Assembly (NCBI GenBank): GCA_944323655.1
Contig: CALUTL010000003.1
Span: 1 to 64,000, forward strand
DNA from: Candidatus Gastranaerophilales bacterium
Lineage (GTDB): Bacteria; Cyanobacteriota; Vampirovibrionia; Gastranaerophilales; Gastranaerophilaceae
Length of the DNA stretch: 64,000 nt
Reading direction: 5' to 3'
Below the pieces are notes generated by a model. The model did not search any database. It had not been told where the DNA came from and was given only the letters and a program-made list of their open reading frames with translations. Position numbers and translations under genes: made by a program. Positions 1 to 8,807 of this stretch are shown one piece after another (the stretch's first letter is position 1; each line of letters begins with the position of its first letter).

Positions 1-253
1 AGATTTGTATAATTCAGGAATGTTACTTCCTAAAGTATATAATTTTATAGGTTCAATAAGCAAGACAACACTTTATCTTTATATTTAACAGTTTGCCTAT
101 AAGTCCAACGAACAAACTACAAATTAATAAAAAATAATTTATATTCAAAAAAAAAATAAATTGAAAAGAAATGTAAATATAACAAATGTACTTAGCAAAA
201 ATTTTTATTTTTGATTTTTTATAAAGTATTTAAAATAAGGAAAGGATTATAAA

Positions 254-772
254 ATGAGAATATCTAACAATTTAAATTCTTCAGTAAATCAAAATTTTGG
301 AATGGCTCTAAAAATTAAGCCTCAAGCTAAACGTTTTCTTAAAGATGCTCGAATGTCAGAGATAAATAGTATAGGTGAAGTTGGTAAAAAAGCTGCTAAT
401 CATAAGCATTTTGATATTATAATTGAAGAGTATGGAACTTATATTCAAGCAAAAGATTATACGAATTGTTATAAAGCTCCTTTTACAGTAAAACAATCTG
501 GAGATAAAGCTTTGACTTTATATGCTAAAAATTTGGATTCAGATAAATCTATTAATTATTGTTTGGAGTTTGATTTTCCTAGTAAAGAAGCAGCTAAAGC
601 AGAGTATTCAAAACTTGACTCTATGAATGAATATGAACAATCTGCAGAAGTTATTGAATTATTAGAAAATAATTTTTTGAAATTTGAAACTAGATATGCC
701 GATCAAGCAAGAAATGAATCTTTTAAAAAAGATACTATTGATAAATTATTCAAAACTTATGGTGTGAAATAG
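254..772 (+). CDS. Hypothetical protein, 172 aa
   Basis: I do not recognise a family. The reading frame starts at ATG with AAGGAAAGG upstream (spacing about 8), a good ribosome binding site. The product is soluble, lysine- and glutamate-rich, with no signal peptide or membrane segment. The N-terminus carries the NFG motif around residue 15 that recurs in other orphan proteins of this window. The C-terminal half (residues 100-170) looks helical. It stands alone; the next gene is convergent. Function unknown. Confidence 0.7.
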   Translation: MRISNNLNSSVNQNFGMALKIKPQAKRFLKDARMSEINSIGEVGKKAANHKHFDIIIEEYGTYIQAKDYTNCYKAPFTVKQSGDKALTLYAKNLDSDKSINYCLEFDFPSKEAAKAEYSKLDSMNEYEQSAEVIELLENNFLKFETRYADQARNESFKKDTIDKLFKTYGVK

Positions 773-781
773 TTAAAATTA

Positions 782-842
782 AAGTTTCTAAATTTATCTG
801 TCCCAAAATTCCCGAACTGTTGTCAAATATTTATGAACTGGC
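782..842 (+). repeat. Transposon-end-like repeat, partial copy
   Basis: This segment matches the left end of the inverted-repeat element at 1785-2092. Both share AAGTTTCT, a TGTCCCAAAATTCC core and two direct copies of a GAACTG-ending motif about 21 bases apart (808-819 and 829-840). It has only one end and no opposite end nearby. It overlaps a short GC-rich hairpin (GGCGG at 840 pairing with CCGCC at 857) that could help end transcription of the preceding gene. Confidence 0.6.
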
Positions 843-973
843 GGTTATTTAACAACCCGCCTTGCGAGATTTGGAAAAATAAGTAGAGAATATCTGCTTT
901 TGAGCCCACTCTGTTTACAAAAGTAATTTTCACAGGAGGGAGCTATAATAAAATTCAGATAAATAATTTATAT

Positions 974-1597
974 TTACTTATACAAATTATTTTTCAAATT
1001 GTTAATGGAAATTTTATATTTAGTTTCACCCAGCACAATTTCGTTAACTTTTTCAGCACCCAGTCGTTTTAATAAATTGTTTATGGATTTATTTTTTGAA
1101 TTTGTAGTCAATGTTATTTCTTTTACATTATTTAAATTAGCATTTTCATAAATTCTTCTACCTATATTTTTTAACACTTCAATTCCGGATTTTGTTTTTA
1201 TATATTCAGGAGCTAATGTGATAAATCCTATATGTGCGGTACAATTTTCAGAATTTACAATCATTGAATACCCTCCTGCAAGTTTATTTTCGTTTTTTAC
1301 AACCTCAGTAATGCAGTTAGGTTGTCTTGATGCTATTGAAAAAGGCAACAACGACAGATAGCGATCTATTTTTTCTAAAAATTTTGGGGTCTTTTTGTTT
1401 GGCTCTAAATTATGCTTTAAAGAATTGTAAAATAAATCCAAAACTTCTTTTATTTCTTCTTTTGATTGAACCCTTTTTATAATAGTCCCGCTAAATGAGA
1501 TTTTATCTTGAGGAATTGCAGATGTTTTTTTTGTGTTGTAAGAACGAGAAAAATTATTAATTTTGGCTGGTGTAAAATTTTTATTGATTATTTTCAT
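974..1597 (-). CDS. GNAT-type acetyltransferase-like protein
   Basis: The product (207 aa from the preferred start) has the look of a GNAT N-acetyltransferase. A strand ending in AGGYSM (about residue 107) is followed by HIGFITLAPEY, then a helix and the ITLTTNSKNK...LLKRLGAEKV segment typical of the last GNAT strand-helix. An upstream in-frame ATG at 1609 exists, but GGAGGG lies between it and the ATG at 1597, so 1597 is the likely start. The N-terminal 40 residues are a linker with ISFSGT. The substrate is unknown. It may be related to the GNATs at 8001 and 58745. Confidence 0.6.
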   Translation of the reverse strand: MKIINKNFTPAKINNFSRSYNTKKTSAIPQDKISFSGTIIKRVQSKEEIKEVLDLFYNSLKHNLEPNKKTPKFLEKIDRYLSLLPFSIASRQPNCITEVVKNENKLAGGYSMIVNSENCTAHIGFITLAPEYIKTKSGIEVLKNIGRRIYENANLNNVKEITLTTNSKNKSINNLLKRLGAEKVNEIVLGETKYKISINNLKNNLYK

Positions 1598-1784
1598 AGA
1601 ACCCTCCATGTATAAGTAAACTTCTGGAAAAATATTTTTGCTAAATTTTCATTAAAAATTTTACAATACTTCAAAAATTGAATGTTTAATATATATACTC
1701 TTATTTATAATATTATGAAATGTTTATAAATTTGTTTCTTTTTAATCCTAAATTTATAACATTAATTTAAGTTTCTGAAATTAT

Positions 1785-2092
1785 CTGTCCCAAAATTCCT
1801 GAACTGTCTGTCAAATATTCCTGAACTGGTTGTTCTTTTACATTGGGCAATACTGCCTTTTAAATAATATTCGTACGCTATGGTTTGACAGACATTGCAG
1901 GAATTTAATTTTTTTGAACTAATAGGGGTGTGTTTCAAATATATCTTGATTTTTTTAGTCGGAATTTGCTAAAAATAAAATTCCTGAACTGGCAAAAAAG
2001 TCCGATTACTGTCCGTCAATGTCTAAAACAAGACAGTGTCTCAAAACCTTAAATGGCGGGAATTTAGACACAGTTCAGGAATTTTGGGACAG
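1785..2092. mobile_element. Inverted-repeat element without transposase (MITE-like)
   Basis: This fills most of the 720-base gap between genes at 1597 and 2319. The ends are a perfect 23-base inverted repeat (1785-1807 and 2070-2092) reading TGTCCC...GGGACA. The left end carries two direct copies of ATTCCTGAACTG (1795 and 1817), a third lies at 1980, and the right end has one inverted copy at 2071. The interior has no reading frame. Ends beginning TGT with repeated internal motifs resemble transposase-binding arrays of IS21-like elements, but that family link is inference. No clear target duplication is visible. Confidence 0.65.
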
Positions 2093-2318
2093 GACAGTGT
2101 TGAAAAATTTTTCAAAATTTTAAATTTAGGTGGAAATTTATTTCAATTTACTCGGAAATATAATTTGTGTCGCTTTAGTAAAATCGCCCTAAAAAACTAA
2201 TAGCAATAAATATAAATTTAACCAGAGCTAAATGTCTTAATAAATCTTAATATCAGAGCAATTTTTTTTTTGCTCTTATTTAACTATAATAGTAATGTAG
2301 AATGAAAGGAAACTAGAA

Positions 2319-2573
2319 ATGCACGTAAACAAACTTACAATTGGAGAATTTTTACCTAAAAAATTAGGCTTAAAGAAAAATGTAATTAATGCTCCTAAAG
2401 CAAATGTTACAAGAAATGCAATGTTAACAAAAACAGAAACTCCATTTGTATTTGAGGATGGATTTGCTCCAAATAACAAGTTCCCCATTCGTGCAGACTT
2501 GTTTGAATCTAAATACGCAAATGAAACATCACTTTTGGAAATGCCATTGTCAGGTTTTAATTTTAAATGTTAA
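2319..2573 (+). CDS. Small hypothetical protein, 84 aa
   Basis: A short reading frame starts at ATG behind GAAAGGAAA (spacing about 7). The product is basic, with no membrane segment and no family I recognise. The predicted protein has an N-terminal KLTIGEF... segment and ends in GFNFKC. A TATAAT-like box at 2284-2289 could be its promoter. The opposite strand is also open for 70 codons but lacks a ribosome binding site there. Function unknown. Confidence 0.55.
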   Translation: MHVNKLTIGEFLPKKLGLKKNVINAPKANVTRNAMLTKTETPFVFEDGFAPNNKFPIRADLFESKYANETSLLEMPLSGFNFKC

Positions 2574-2652
2574 AAATAACTAAACAATCTTGTAATATTC
2601 ATCTTTTGGGTGCAAATCAATAGAATGTAGAAAGTATAGATTATTCAAAATT

Positions 2653-3516
2653 TTAGAATGGCATACAACTTAGAATATTTGCTCCCCAATCAAGTTCATT
2701 CCTATTAGACAAATTATCTGTTTTTATATATGTTTCCTTAAAATCAGCTAATGGCTCAAAGCCACAATTTTTTATGAAATTATAATCTTCACTATATGTT
2801 AAAAATTTAGAATTTGAATAAGTTCCAAGCGACAATATACTTCCTTTTTTCATGTTTTTTCCAAGATTATATATAACCTTTCTTGCATCATAAGAACCGA
2901 GATATGGTAGTACATTTCGACAAAGAAATATTGTATTAGAATCATCAACAAGCCTACTTGCATCGTATTCAAGATTTTGATTTTGAAAATCAACAAATTG
3001 TCTGAGATTTTGATTGACTTTATATGTTTGAACTTCATTGTTAATAGTATCATTAACAAGTCTTATTTGTTCAGTAGAGTTGCTAAAATATTTATCAAAA
3101 TTTATTCCATTGATTTTTAACTTTTCTATATCTTCTTTAGTTAAGTTAATTAACCCTCTTTTAGCAAAGCTGGAAATGTTTGTTATATCAATATCTCTTG
3201 CTTTTATAGGAAAGAATTTTTTTGAAGCTTCAAACCCTAAAGAATGAATTAACGCTAATGCCAAAGTATATGGCTCAGAACCATCGGAACAAGCTTGACA
3301 AACAACATTAACTTTCTCAGTATCTTTAAAATGAATACCTAAATATTTGGCAAATTTCATCCAATCTAAATCCGTTCTAAAAACTGAAGACTGTGTACTA
3401 TAGATATAATCAACAGAGTCTGAAAGTAAGCCAACTCTCGTAGTACTACAGAAACTAGGATATATATTATGCTTTTGATGTATAGGATATGTTATTTGCA
3501 TATTTATATAAAACAT
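2653..3516 (-). CDS. Orphan CheR-like SAM-dependent methyltransferase
   Basis: The product resembles the catalytic domain of CheR-type protein-glutamate methyltransferases. In order it shows SSVFRTD (CheR TxFFR region, about residue 44), the SAM-binding loop ACSDGSEPYTLALAL (CheR A-S-T-G-E-E-P-Y-S), ARDIDITNISSFAKRGL (acidic ribose-binding strand), VDFQNQNL and IFLCRNVLPYL (matching I-F-C-R-N-V-L-I-Y-F). The usual N-terminal helical CheR domain is very short. No receptor, CheA or CheB lies nearby, so a chemotaxis role is doubtful. The start may be the ATG six codons in (3501); neither has a clear ribosome binding site. Confidence 0.75.
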   Translation of the reverse strand: MFYINMQITYPIHQKHNIYPSFCSTTRVGLLSDSVDYIYSTQSSVFRTDLDWMKFAKYLGIHFKDTEKVNVVCQACSDGSEPYTLALALIHSLGFEASKKFFPIKARDIDITNISSFAKRGLINLTKEDIEKLKINGINFDKYFSNSTEQIRLVNDTINNEVQTYKVNQNLRQFVDFQNQNLEYDASRLVDDSNTIFLCRNVLPYLGSYDARKVIYNLGKNMKKGSILSLGTYSNSKFLTYSEDYNFIKNCGFEPLADFKETYIKTDNLSNRNELDWGANILSCMPF

Positions 3517-3577
3517 AACAAAATAATTTTTGCTATTTTAATATTCAAACTTCTTGTTTAAATTAAATAGCTTGTAG

Positions 3578-3659
3578 GTTGGGGTTTCTACCCCAACACA
3601 AAGTGTCCCAAAATAATCAAACCATCTGTAACAAGAAATCAAACCATGTGTTCCTTTAC
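3578..3659. repeat. Second transposon-end-like array plus hairpin
   Basis: A 7-bp hairpin (GTTGGGG/CCCCAAC, 3578-3597) precedes TGTCCCAAAA at 3604 and two direct copies of ATCAAACCAT (3614 and 3638, spacing 24). The layout copies the element end at 1785: the same TGTCCCAAAA tip, a TCTGT spacer and a following TTCCTTTACA-like stretch. The repeated motif itself differs, so this is probably the end of a related element with different binding specificity. Confidence 0.5.
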
Positions 3660-3660
3660 A

Positions 3661-3778
3661 ATAGGGCGGTTTTTCAGTATGTGATTTTCTTTAGAGAATT
3701 TTTATTCCCAAATTTTTACTCCTTTTTCTCAAATATTCTTCAAAATTCTCTTTTTTTAATTTCCAAGGTGCAGATTGG
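3661..3778 (-). repeat. 115-base intergenic repeat, copy B
   Basis: Read on the minus strand, this segment runs from CCAATCTGCACCT to AAAAACCGCCC and aligns along its whole length with 11171-11285 on the plus strand. Both copies contain a spaced inverted repeat AAGAGAATTT...AAATTCTCT that could fold into a hairpin. No reading frame is shared. Its far end abuts the TGTCCC array at 3604-3659, so the two may be one element. Confidence 0.6.
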
Positions 3779-3789
3779 TTTTATACCAT

Positions 3790-4263
3790 TTACACAAAGA
3801 AAAATTTATAAGTAATAATTCCCAATATTAGTATATTTATAATTGATATTATAATTAACCATAGTTTTACATTTGAAAGAGTGTTCGTAATTTCTTCTAA
3901 TTTGTGTGAAATTGTTTTGACTGTTTGCAAATTTTGGGCTTCAAGTTCTTTTATTAATTTATTTTCGGTTTTTTCTAAATTCTTTCTATTTTTATCTTCA
4001 ATATCAATTAGCTGTTCTGGAAATTTTAATGCTGTTTCTTTTAATTCAATAATGTTTGTTCGAATTGAGTTATTTAAACCTGAAAATTCCTCATTGTATT
4101 CATTCAAATGATTTATATTTTCTTTAAATGCATCATTTATTTCCAAATGTTTTTCTCCAATTGTTCTAAGAGTTTGAAAAATCTCTGAAAATTTACCAAT
4201 TGAATTTGCACTTGTTTTTAGTTTTTCAATTTCTTGTAATAAGCTATCATTGTAGTTTTCCAT
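3790..4263 (-). CDS. Coiled-coil protein with C-terminal membrane anchor
   Basis: The 157-residue product is almost entirely charged heptad-like coiled coil (residues 1-130), with one membrane-spanning segment at the end (LWLIIISIINILILGIITY, about 133-151). This is a tail-anchor layout leaving the coil in the cytoplasm. ATG at 4263 follows TGAGGTAAAT. It begins 7 bases after the nuclease-helicase gene stops, so both are almost certainly co-transcribed and probably act together. No family is recognised; resemblance to apolipoprotein-like or MCP-like coils is compositional only. Confidence 0.75.
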   Translation of the reverse strand: MENYNDSLLQEIEKLKTSANSIGKFSEIFQTLRTIGEKHLEINDAFKENINHLNEYNEEFSGLNNSIRTNIIELKETALKFPEQLIDIEDKNRKNLEKTENKLIKELEAQNLQTVKTISHKLEEITNTLSNVKLWLIIISIINILILGIITYKFFFV

Positions 4264-4270
4264 ATTTACC

Positions 4271-7200
4271 TCATTTCAAAATATTTTCTATTATATTGTT
4301 AATTGATTTATTGGCATAACTCATTAATAAATAATTTGTATATGAATCGTTTAAAAATTTATTTATTGTAACAATATATTTATTCTTATCAAAGTATTTA
4401 AAGATACATTTTGCAAGTAAAACTCTATTTTTATCACTTTGTTGTATCTTGCCAATTTTTAAAATATTTATGATTATTGCTTGTTTTTTGCTTTCATTTT
4501 CAATTTTAGAGATTTTATTTAATGCTTTTTCAAATCTTGTTTGACCATCTGAATCTTTAAATTCATCTAATAAATATCTTGCCAAGCCAGATACCAAATT
4601 TAGGGCTGTATTATTAGGATATTCCTCTAATAAACGCATTAATATATTTTTTAATTCAATAATTCCATCATCATTTTTTAATTTTTCGGTTATTCTATTA
4701 GATGAATCATATATGTAAAATAATTCAAATGCTTTTCCGAGTTCAAAAGGATGTTCAGATAAATGTACTAATTTATGAGTTGCTTCATTTACAGTGAAAT
4801 AACTCTCTATGTTTTTTTTGAATTTCGCTGATACTAATTTTTCTTCAACACCATCTGAAATTTCTAAAATATATTTATCACAGGCCTCATAAACATTTTT
4901 TAATGATTGCCTACGGTATCCAACAAATTTGTCAAAACTCCATTCAAGAAGAATTTTTATGTACTTATCAAGTTCTGAAATATTTTCATGCATTATTGAC
5001 TTGTATTGTTTGTACTCATCATTTGTTTCTATGTTTTCAAATGAAAAATCTTTGTCATATTTAGAAATTTGTTTTTGGCATGCAAGTCTAATATTTTCAA
5101 TTTTAATATTATCTTTGAAATCAGTTTCCAAATTTTCAGAATTATAATCGATTGTCCAATCTGTTATAATTCCAAGTTGGTATAATCTGTACAATATTTT
5201 TTCAATATATTTAATATCTGTTTTGAGGAATTCACTTTTGGGCAAATTCCTGCAATTAATACTTTTAGATATAGATGAACTTAATTCATGATATATATTT
5301 TTAATTTCTTGTAATTGTTTATCAATAGGAGTAAAATTGTCTTGTAAAAAAAATAATTGTCTTTTTACATCTTGATTTAAGAGGTTTTTACTTTCTGATA
5401 GTTTTAATAACTCTATTCTAGAAGTATTTAAATTCCAAACTTTTTCGAGTTGTGTTTTATCTGTTTCTTTTGAAAATAGAATATAGCATTTTGCTTTATT
5501 TTGAATAAATAATCTTTTTGCTCGTCCAGCCCTTCCAGCTTCTTGATACAAAGACTCTAGGGAACCAGGAATTCCATAATGGAAGGTATATTTTATGTTG
5601 CCTTTATTTACCCCCATTCCAAAAGACTTCGTTGCAATTAAAATTTTAAATTCATTATTTTTAAATCCATTTTGCACATTTTCTTTCTGGCGATTAGAAA
5701 TTTCACCTGAATAATATTCTATATCAGTATTAGGAAATTTAATATTTAATTCATTCCTAATTTTTGCACAGCCAAATTCGCTCGTTTCAGAAGCGTATGG
5801 TGTAAAAACTATTGTTGCAAAATTTTCATTTGAATTGATTATACTTTTTAATTTTTCTTGTAGAGTTGCGAAAGTTTTATTTGTTGTATCAATTACAAAA
5901 AATTCTAATTCTTCTCTTGAATAATTAATAGGAGTTTTTACATTTTCATCATTTGTTATGTTAAATGCCAATTTTAAATCTTTTAATACTGATAATGATG
6001 CTGTTGCTGTAAGTGCAATTAGAGAAATATCATTATTGCAATGTGTTCGGATAGTATTCACTAAAGTAAGATATGATGTTCTAAAATCATGTCCCCACTC
6101 CGATAAACAATGAGCTTCATCAACAACAGCATAAGCGATTTTAGGAAGTTTTTTTAACTTTGTTCTAAATTTTTTATCTTGAAATCTTTCAGGAGATATA
6201 AAAATAAAAAAGAGTTTTTTATTAGAAAAATCTTCTAAAATTTCGGATTTCTCAATGGCGTTTTTATTACTGCTAATACTTTCCGTTCTTGAAAAATAAA
6301 AGTTATTAAGTTCCGTTATTTGATCATTCATTAAAGATATAATCGGAGAAATAATAAAACTTGGTGCTGGTTGAAGAATGCCTGCCAATTGGTAACATAT
6401 AGATTTCCCAGAACCAGTTGGTAATAATCCAATTGTATCGTTTCTGGATAAAATATTTTTGATTATTTCTAGTTGTCCTTCTCTAAAAGTCAAAGATTTA
6501 AAATCTAAAGTTTCATCTGTTTGTAAAAATAAGTTCCAAAGAAGATATTTAAGAATTTTATTCTTTGTATATTTTGTTTTTTTATTACTAAAGTTATATT
6601 TAATAAGGTTGGTAATTTCAACTTGATAGTGATCAACTTGTTTTATTGCATAGCTATCAAGTGTTGTTGAATTATAACTTTTAAATTGTTTATACGTATC
6701 AATATAATCTGTTCTTATAAAATAAATATTTGGATATCTTTGATTAATATCAGAATATCTTTTCAATAAGCTAAAATCTATTTTAACATTTCGTTCTCTT
6801 GAAAATTGTTCTAAATTTTTAATTTTGGTAATTTTTAATTTGGGTTTTATAAATTCTATATCTTGTAACTTAAATAAGCATGCAAACCAAATGAATAAAT
6901 CCGATATTGCTAATTCAAGTAATCTTTCGGTATTTTCATCATTATCAAATAATTCAAATTCCCAAGTTTTGTTTTCAAAAGAAATTTTATTGTACTTTAA
7001 TAGTTCAAGTATAAAGATTTGATAACGCATTATTATTGTTGATTCAAATATAGGATTAGATAAATTATAATTTTCATTGAATGCATCTTTATACAGTGTT
7101 AATATTTTATGCTTAGAAATGTATTCTCTAAGCTCTTTTTTTACCGTTTCAAATGATTTACTTTTAATTTCATCTGTCGTTAATCTGACTGTTTTAATCC

Positions 7201-7765
7201 CACGATTGTTAAGGTATTTATCTCTTTTAATGTCCAGAATATGTTGATTTTGTTCTTGATGTTGAGAACCATCTATTTCAATAACTAAATAGGCTTGAGG
7301 TAAATAAAAATCCACTTGCTGATTTTTAAACTCTTTTTTATTTTCTTGCGTAATATCAGAGATTAAAACCTCTGGGAGAAGTAAATTCTTTACAAATTTA
7401 CATTCTTCTCCAAGAATGTTATCAAGAATTTTTTGATAAAAATATTGAGCAGGATTGTATAATGAATCACTTGAACCTTTGATTAATCTTTCCCAGATAT
7501 TAATATCTTTTGAAATTAAAACTTTATGCTTTTTAAATTCTGAGGATGTTTGAATACGACCAATCTGTTTTTGCAGATAGGTAGACATTAAGGTGGGTTT
7601 CCCTCTTTGTAATATATTTTTAACTACACAAATACTCTGATAGTATTTATTGTTAATATTAGCGTTACCATCTAAATTTTGAATTACAAAATTGTGGTTA
7701 GTATTTGAATAGTTTGCACTATATTGCTTAAGTTTTTTCAACAGAACATAACCTCTCTTACACAT
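4271..7765 (-). CDS. Vsr/DUF559-like nuclease fused to RecQ-type helicase
   Basis: The product (1164 aa) joins two enzymes. Residues about 125-205 form a PD-(D/E)XK fold of Vsr/DUF559 type: VDFYLPQ at 151, VIEIDGSQH at 161-169, then D178, R181 and VRLTTDEI. Residues 420-760 form a RecQ-like SF2 helicase: FREGQ (Q-motif), Walker A LLPTGSGKS 448-455, SPIISLMNDQ, DEAHCLSEWGHDFR 549-562, LTATAS, SFGMGVNKG and QEAGRAGRAKR 741-751. The last 400 residues are helical and unassigned; RQC zinc cysteines and HRDC were not evident. The ATG at 7765 has no ribosome binding site, while GAGAGG lies before an in-frame TTG at 7741, a plausible true start. The partner is the coiled-coil gene 7 bases downstream. 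A DNA-targeting defence role is inferred. Confidence 0.85.
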   Translation of the reverse strand: MCKRGYVLLKKLKQYSANYSNTNHNFVIQNLDGNANINNKYYQSICVVKNILQRGKPTLMSTYLQKQIGRIQTSSEFKKHKVLISKDINIWERLIKGSSDSLYNPAQYFYQKILDNILGEECKFVKNLLLPEVLISDITQENKKEFKNQQVDFYLPQAYLVIEIDGSQHQEQNQHILDIKRDKYLNNRGIKTVRLTTDEIKSKSFETVKKELREYISKHKILTLYKDAFNENYNLSNPIFESTIIMRYQIFILELLKYNKISFENKTWEFELFDNDENTERLLELAISDLFIWFACLFKLQDIEFIKPKLKITKIKNLEQFSRERNVKIDFSLLKRYSDINQRYPNIYFIRTDYIDTYKQFKSYNSTTLDSYAIKQVDHYQVEITNLIKYNFSNKKTKYTKNKILKYLLWNLFLQTDETLDFKSLTFREGQLEIIKNILSRNDTIGLLPTGSGKSICYQLAGILQPAPSFIISPIISLMNDQITELNNFYFSRTESISSNKNAIEKSEILEDFSNKKLFFIFISPERFQDKKFRTKLKKLPKIAYAVVDEAHCLSEWGHDFRTSYLTLVNTIRTHCNNDISLIALTATASLSVLKDLKLAFNITNDENVKTPINYSREELEFFVIDTTNKTFATLQEKLKSIINSNENFATIVFTPYASETSEFGCAKIRNELNIKFPNTDIEYYSGEISNRQKENVQNGFKNNEFKILIATKSFGMGVNKGNIKYTFHYGIPGSLESLYQEAGRAGRAKRLFIQNKAKCYILFSKETDKTQLEKVWNLNTSRIELLKLSESKNLLNQDVKRQLFFLQDNFTPIDKQLQEIKNIYHELSSSISKSINCRNLPKSEFLKTDIKYIEKILYRLYQLGIITDWTIDYNSENLETDFKDNIKIENIRLACQKQISKYDKDFSFENIETNDEYKQYKSIMHENISELDKYIKILLEWSFDKFVGYRRQSLKNVYEACDKYILEISDGVEEKLVSAKFKKNIESYFTVNEATHKLVHLSEHPFELGKAFELFYIYDSSNRITEKLKNDDGIIELKNILMRLLEEYPNNTALNLVSGLARYLLDEFKDSDGQTRFEKALNKISKIENESKKQAIIINILKIGKIQQSDKNRVLLAKCIFKYFDKNKYIVTINKFLNDSYTNYLLMSYANKSINNIIENILK

Positions 7766-8000
7766 GGTTGTAATCGACTATGTTATAGAAAAACTTTAAA
7801 TATTTTACCTGATTCTTAACAATATTTAACAAATATTAAAATAACAGGAAATTTGTAACAGAGTCTTTTGCTCTTTGGACTAAAATATCCGTTTTTTAGT
7901 ATATTTTTTATCCAGATTTATTCGGTTTATTTTTCACTAATTACCCCCTAAAAAGTTAGATTAAAGGCAATTTTTTTGTATTTTATGTTTTTAATAAAAT

Positions 8001-8702
8001 ATGAATGTTAATAAAGTTATTCCTAAGGTAGTAGGTAAAGTCAAAGAAGTTACATATTCATCAGGCTTTAATAAATTAGATTGTGCTGAAGCCGCATTAA
8101 ATCCTGCTAATTATTCTGAAGCACCCGTATCTGTTGAGGCAGCCCAAATTCTGAAATCTTTAATGCATGCCGAAACAATTTCGGGCAAAACCTTTTTAAC
8201 AGAAAGAAACACAAGGAAAAAAATCCCTGTTTATGTAACAAAATTTGAGCGTGGTGACAAAAAATATTTGTATTTAAAAGACGAAAACAGTCAAAAGTTA
8301 GGTTATTTAGCACTGGAAAAACCGCAGAGAGGCTATTTTCAAACACCACTCGGAGATGACTATATATACAATTCAATGGAAATGACAGAACTTGAATCAA
8401 TAAATAAAGGTCACAAGTTATCTAAATATAGAGGTATCGGAATTGAATTATTTAAATTTGCCGTTATTGAAAGTAAGAAATCAGGATTCAACGGAAGATT
8501 ACACCTGATGGCGTATAATTCGGTTCCCCCTACACCTTTTTATTATAAAATAGGTCTGAGATTTATAGATGATAGTAAAAATAAAATGATGGAAGATTTT
8601 ATAAAAATGTCTGCAAACTCACAAATTGAACTTCCCCAAAAAATAAGACAAGGGCTTATGTATCTTCCGGATGAAAATATTGATAAATTATTAAATTTAT
8701 AG
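8001..8702 (+). CDS. GNAT-like acetyltransferase family protein
   Basis: The 233-residue product resembles a GNAT. A KYLYLKDENSQKLGYLALEK strand pair is followed by KLSKYRGIGIELFKFAVIES (acetyl-CoA-binding loop R-G-x-G-x plus helix, about 138-157), GRLHLMAYN and PTPFYYKIGLRF, the usual FY-x-K-x-G-F ending. The minus-strand gene at 58745 shares the same order (GEGVGSDFINFAKHLSRES, GRIHCIAYN, PPQKFYRKLGF), so the two are paralogues. No ribosome binding site is obvious. The substrate is unknown. It is convergent with the 143-residue orphan gene. Confidence 0.7.
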   Translation: MNVNKVIPKVVGKVKEVTYSSGFNKLDCAEAALNPANYSEAPVSVEAAQILKSLMHAETISGKTFLTERNTRKKIPVYVTKFERGDKKYLYLKDENSQKLGYLALEKPQRGYFQTPLGDDYIYNSMEMTELESINKGHKLSKYRGIGIELFKFAVIESKKSGFNGRLHLMAYNSVPPTPFYYKIGLRFIDDSKNKMMEDFIKMSANSQIELPQKIRQGLMYLPDENIDKLLNL

Positions 8703-8807
8703 TATTAACTTGCACTTTTGGACAATATTGGATTATATAATAGTATTTGGGGTTCTCATTACATCTAAAATATTTACCATTTATAAACTTAGTTAAGCAT
8801 AATGTTT

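Noticed and set aside
840-861. GGCGG/CCGCC hairpin after the first gene
   Set aside because: The stem is short and no T run follows, so it was not called a terminator.
2276-2488. Minus-strand frame of 70 codons opposite the small gene at 2319
   Set aside because: It lacks a ribosome binding site and lies opposite a frame that has one; its hydrophobic pattern follows from the AT-rich sense codons.
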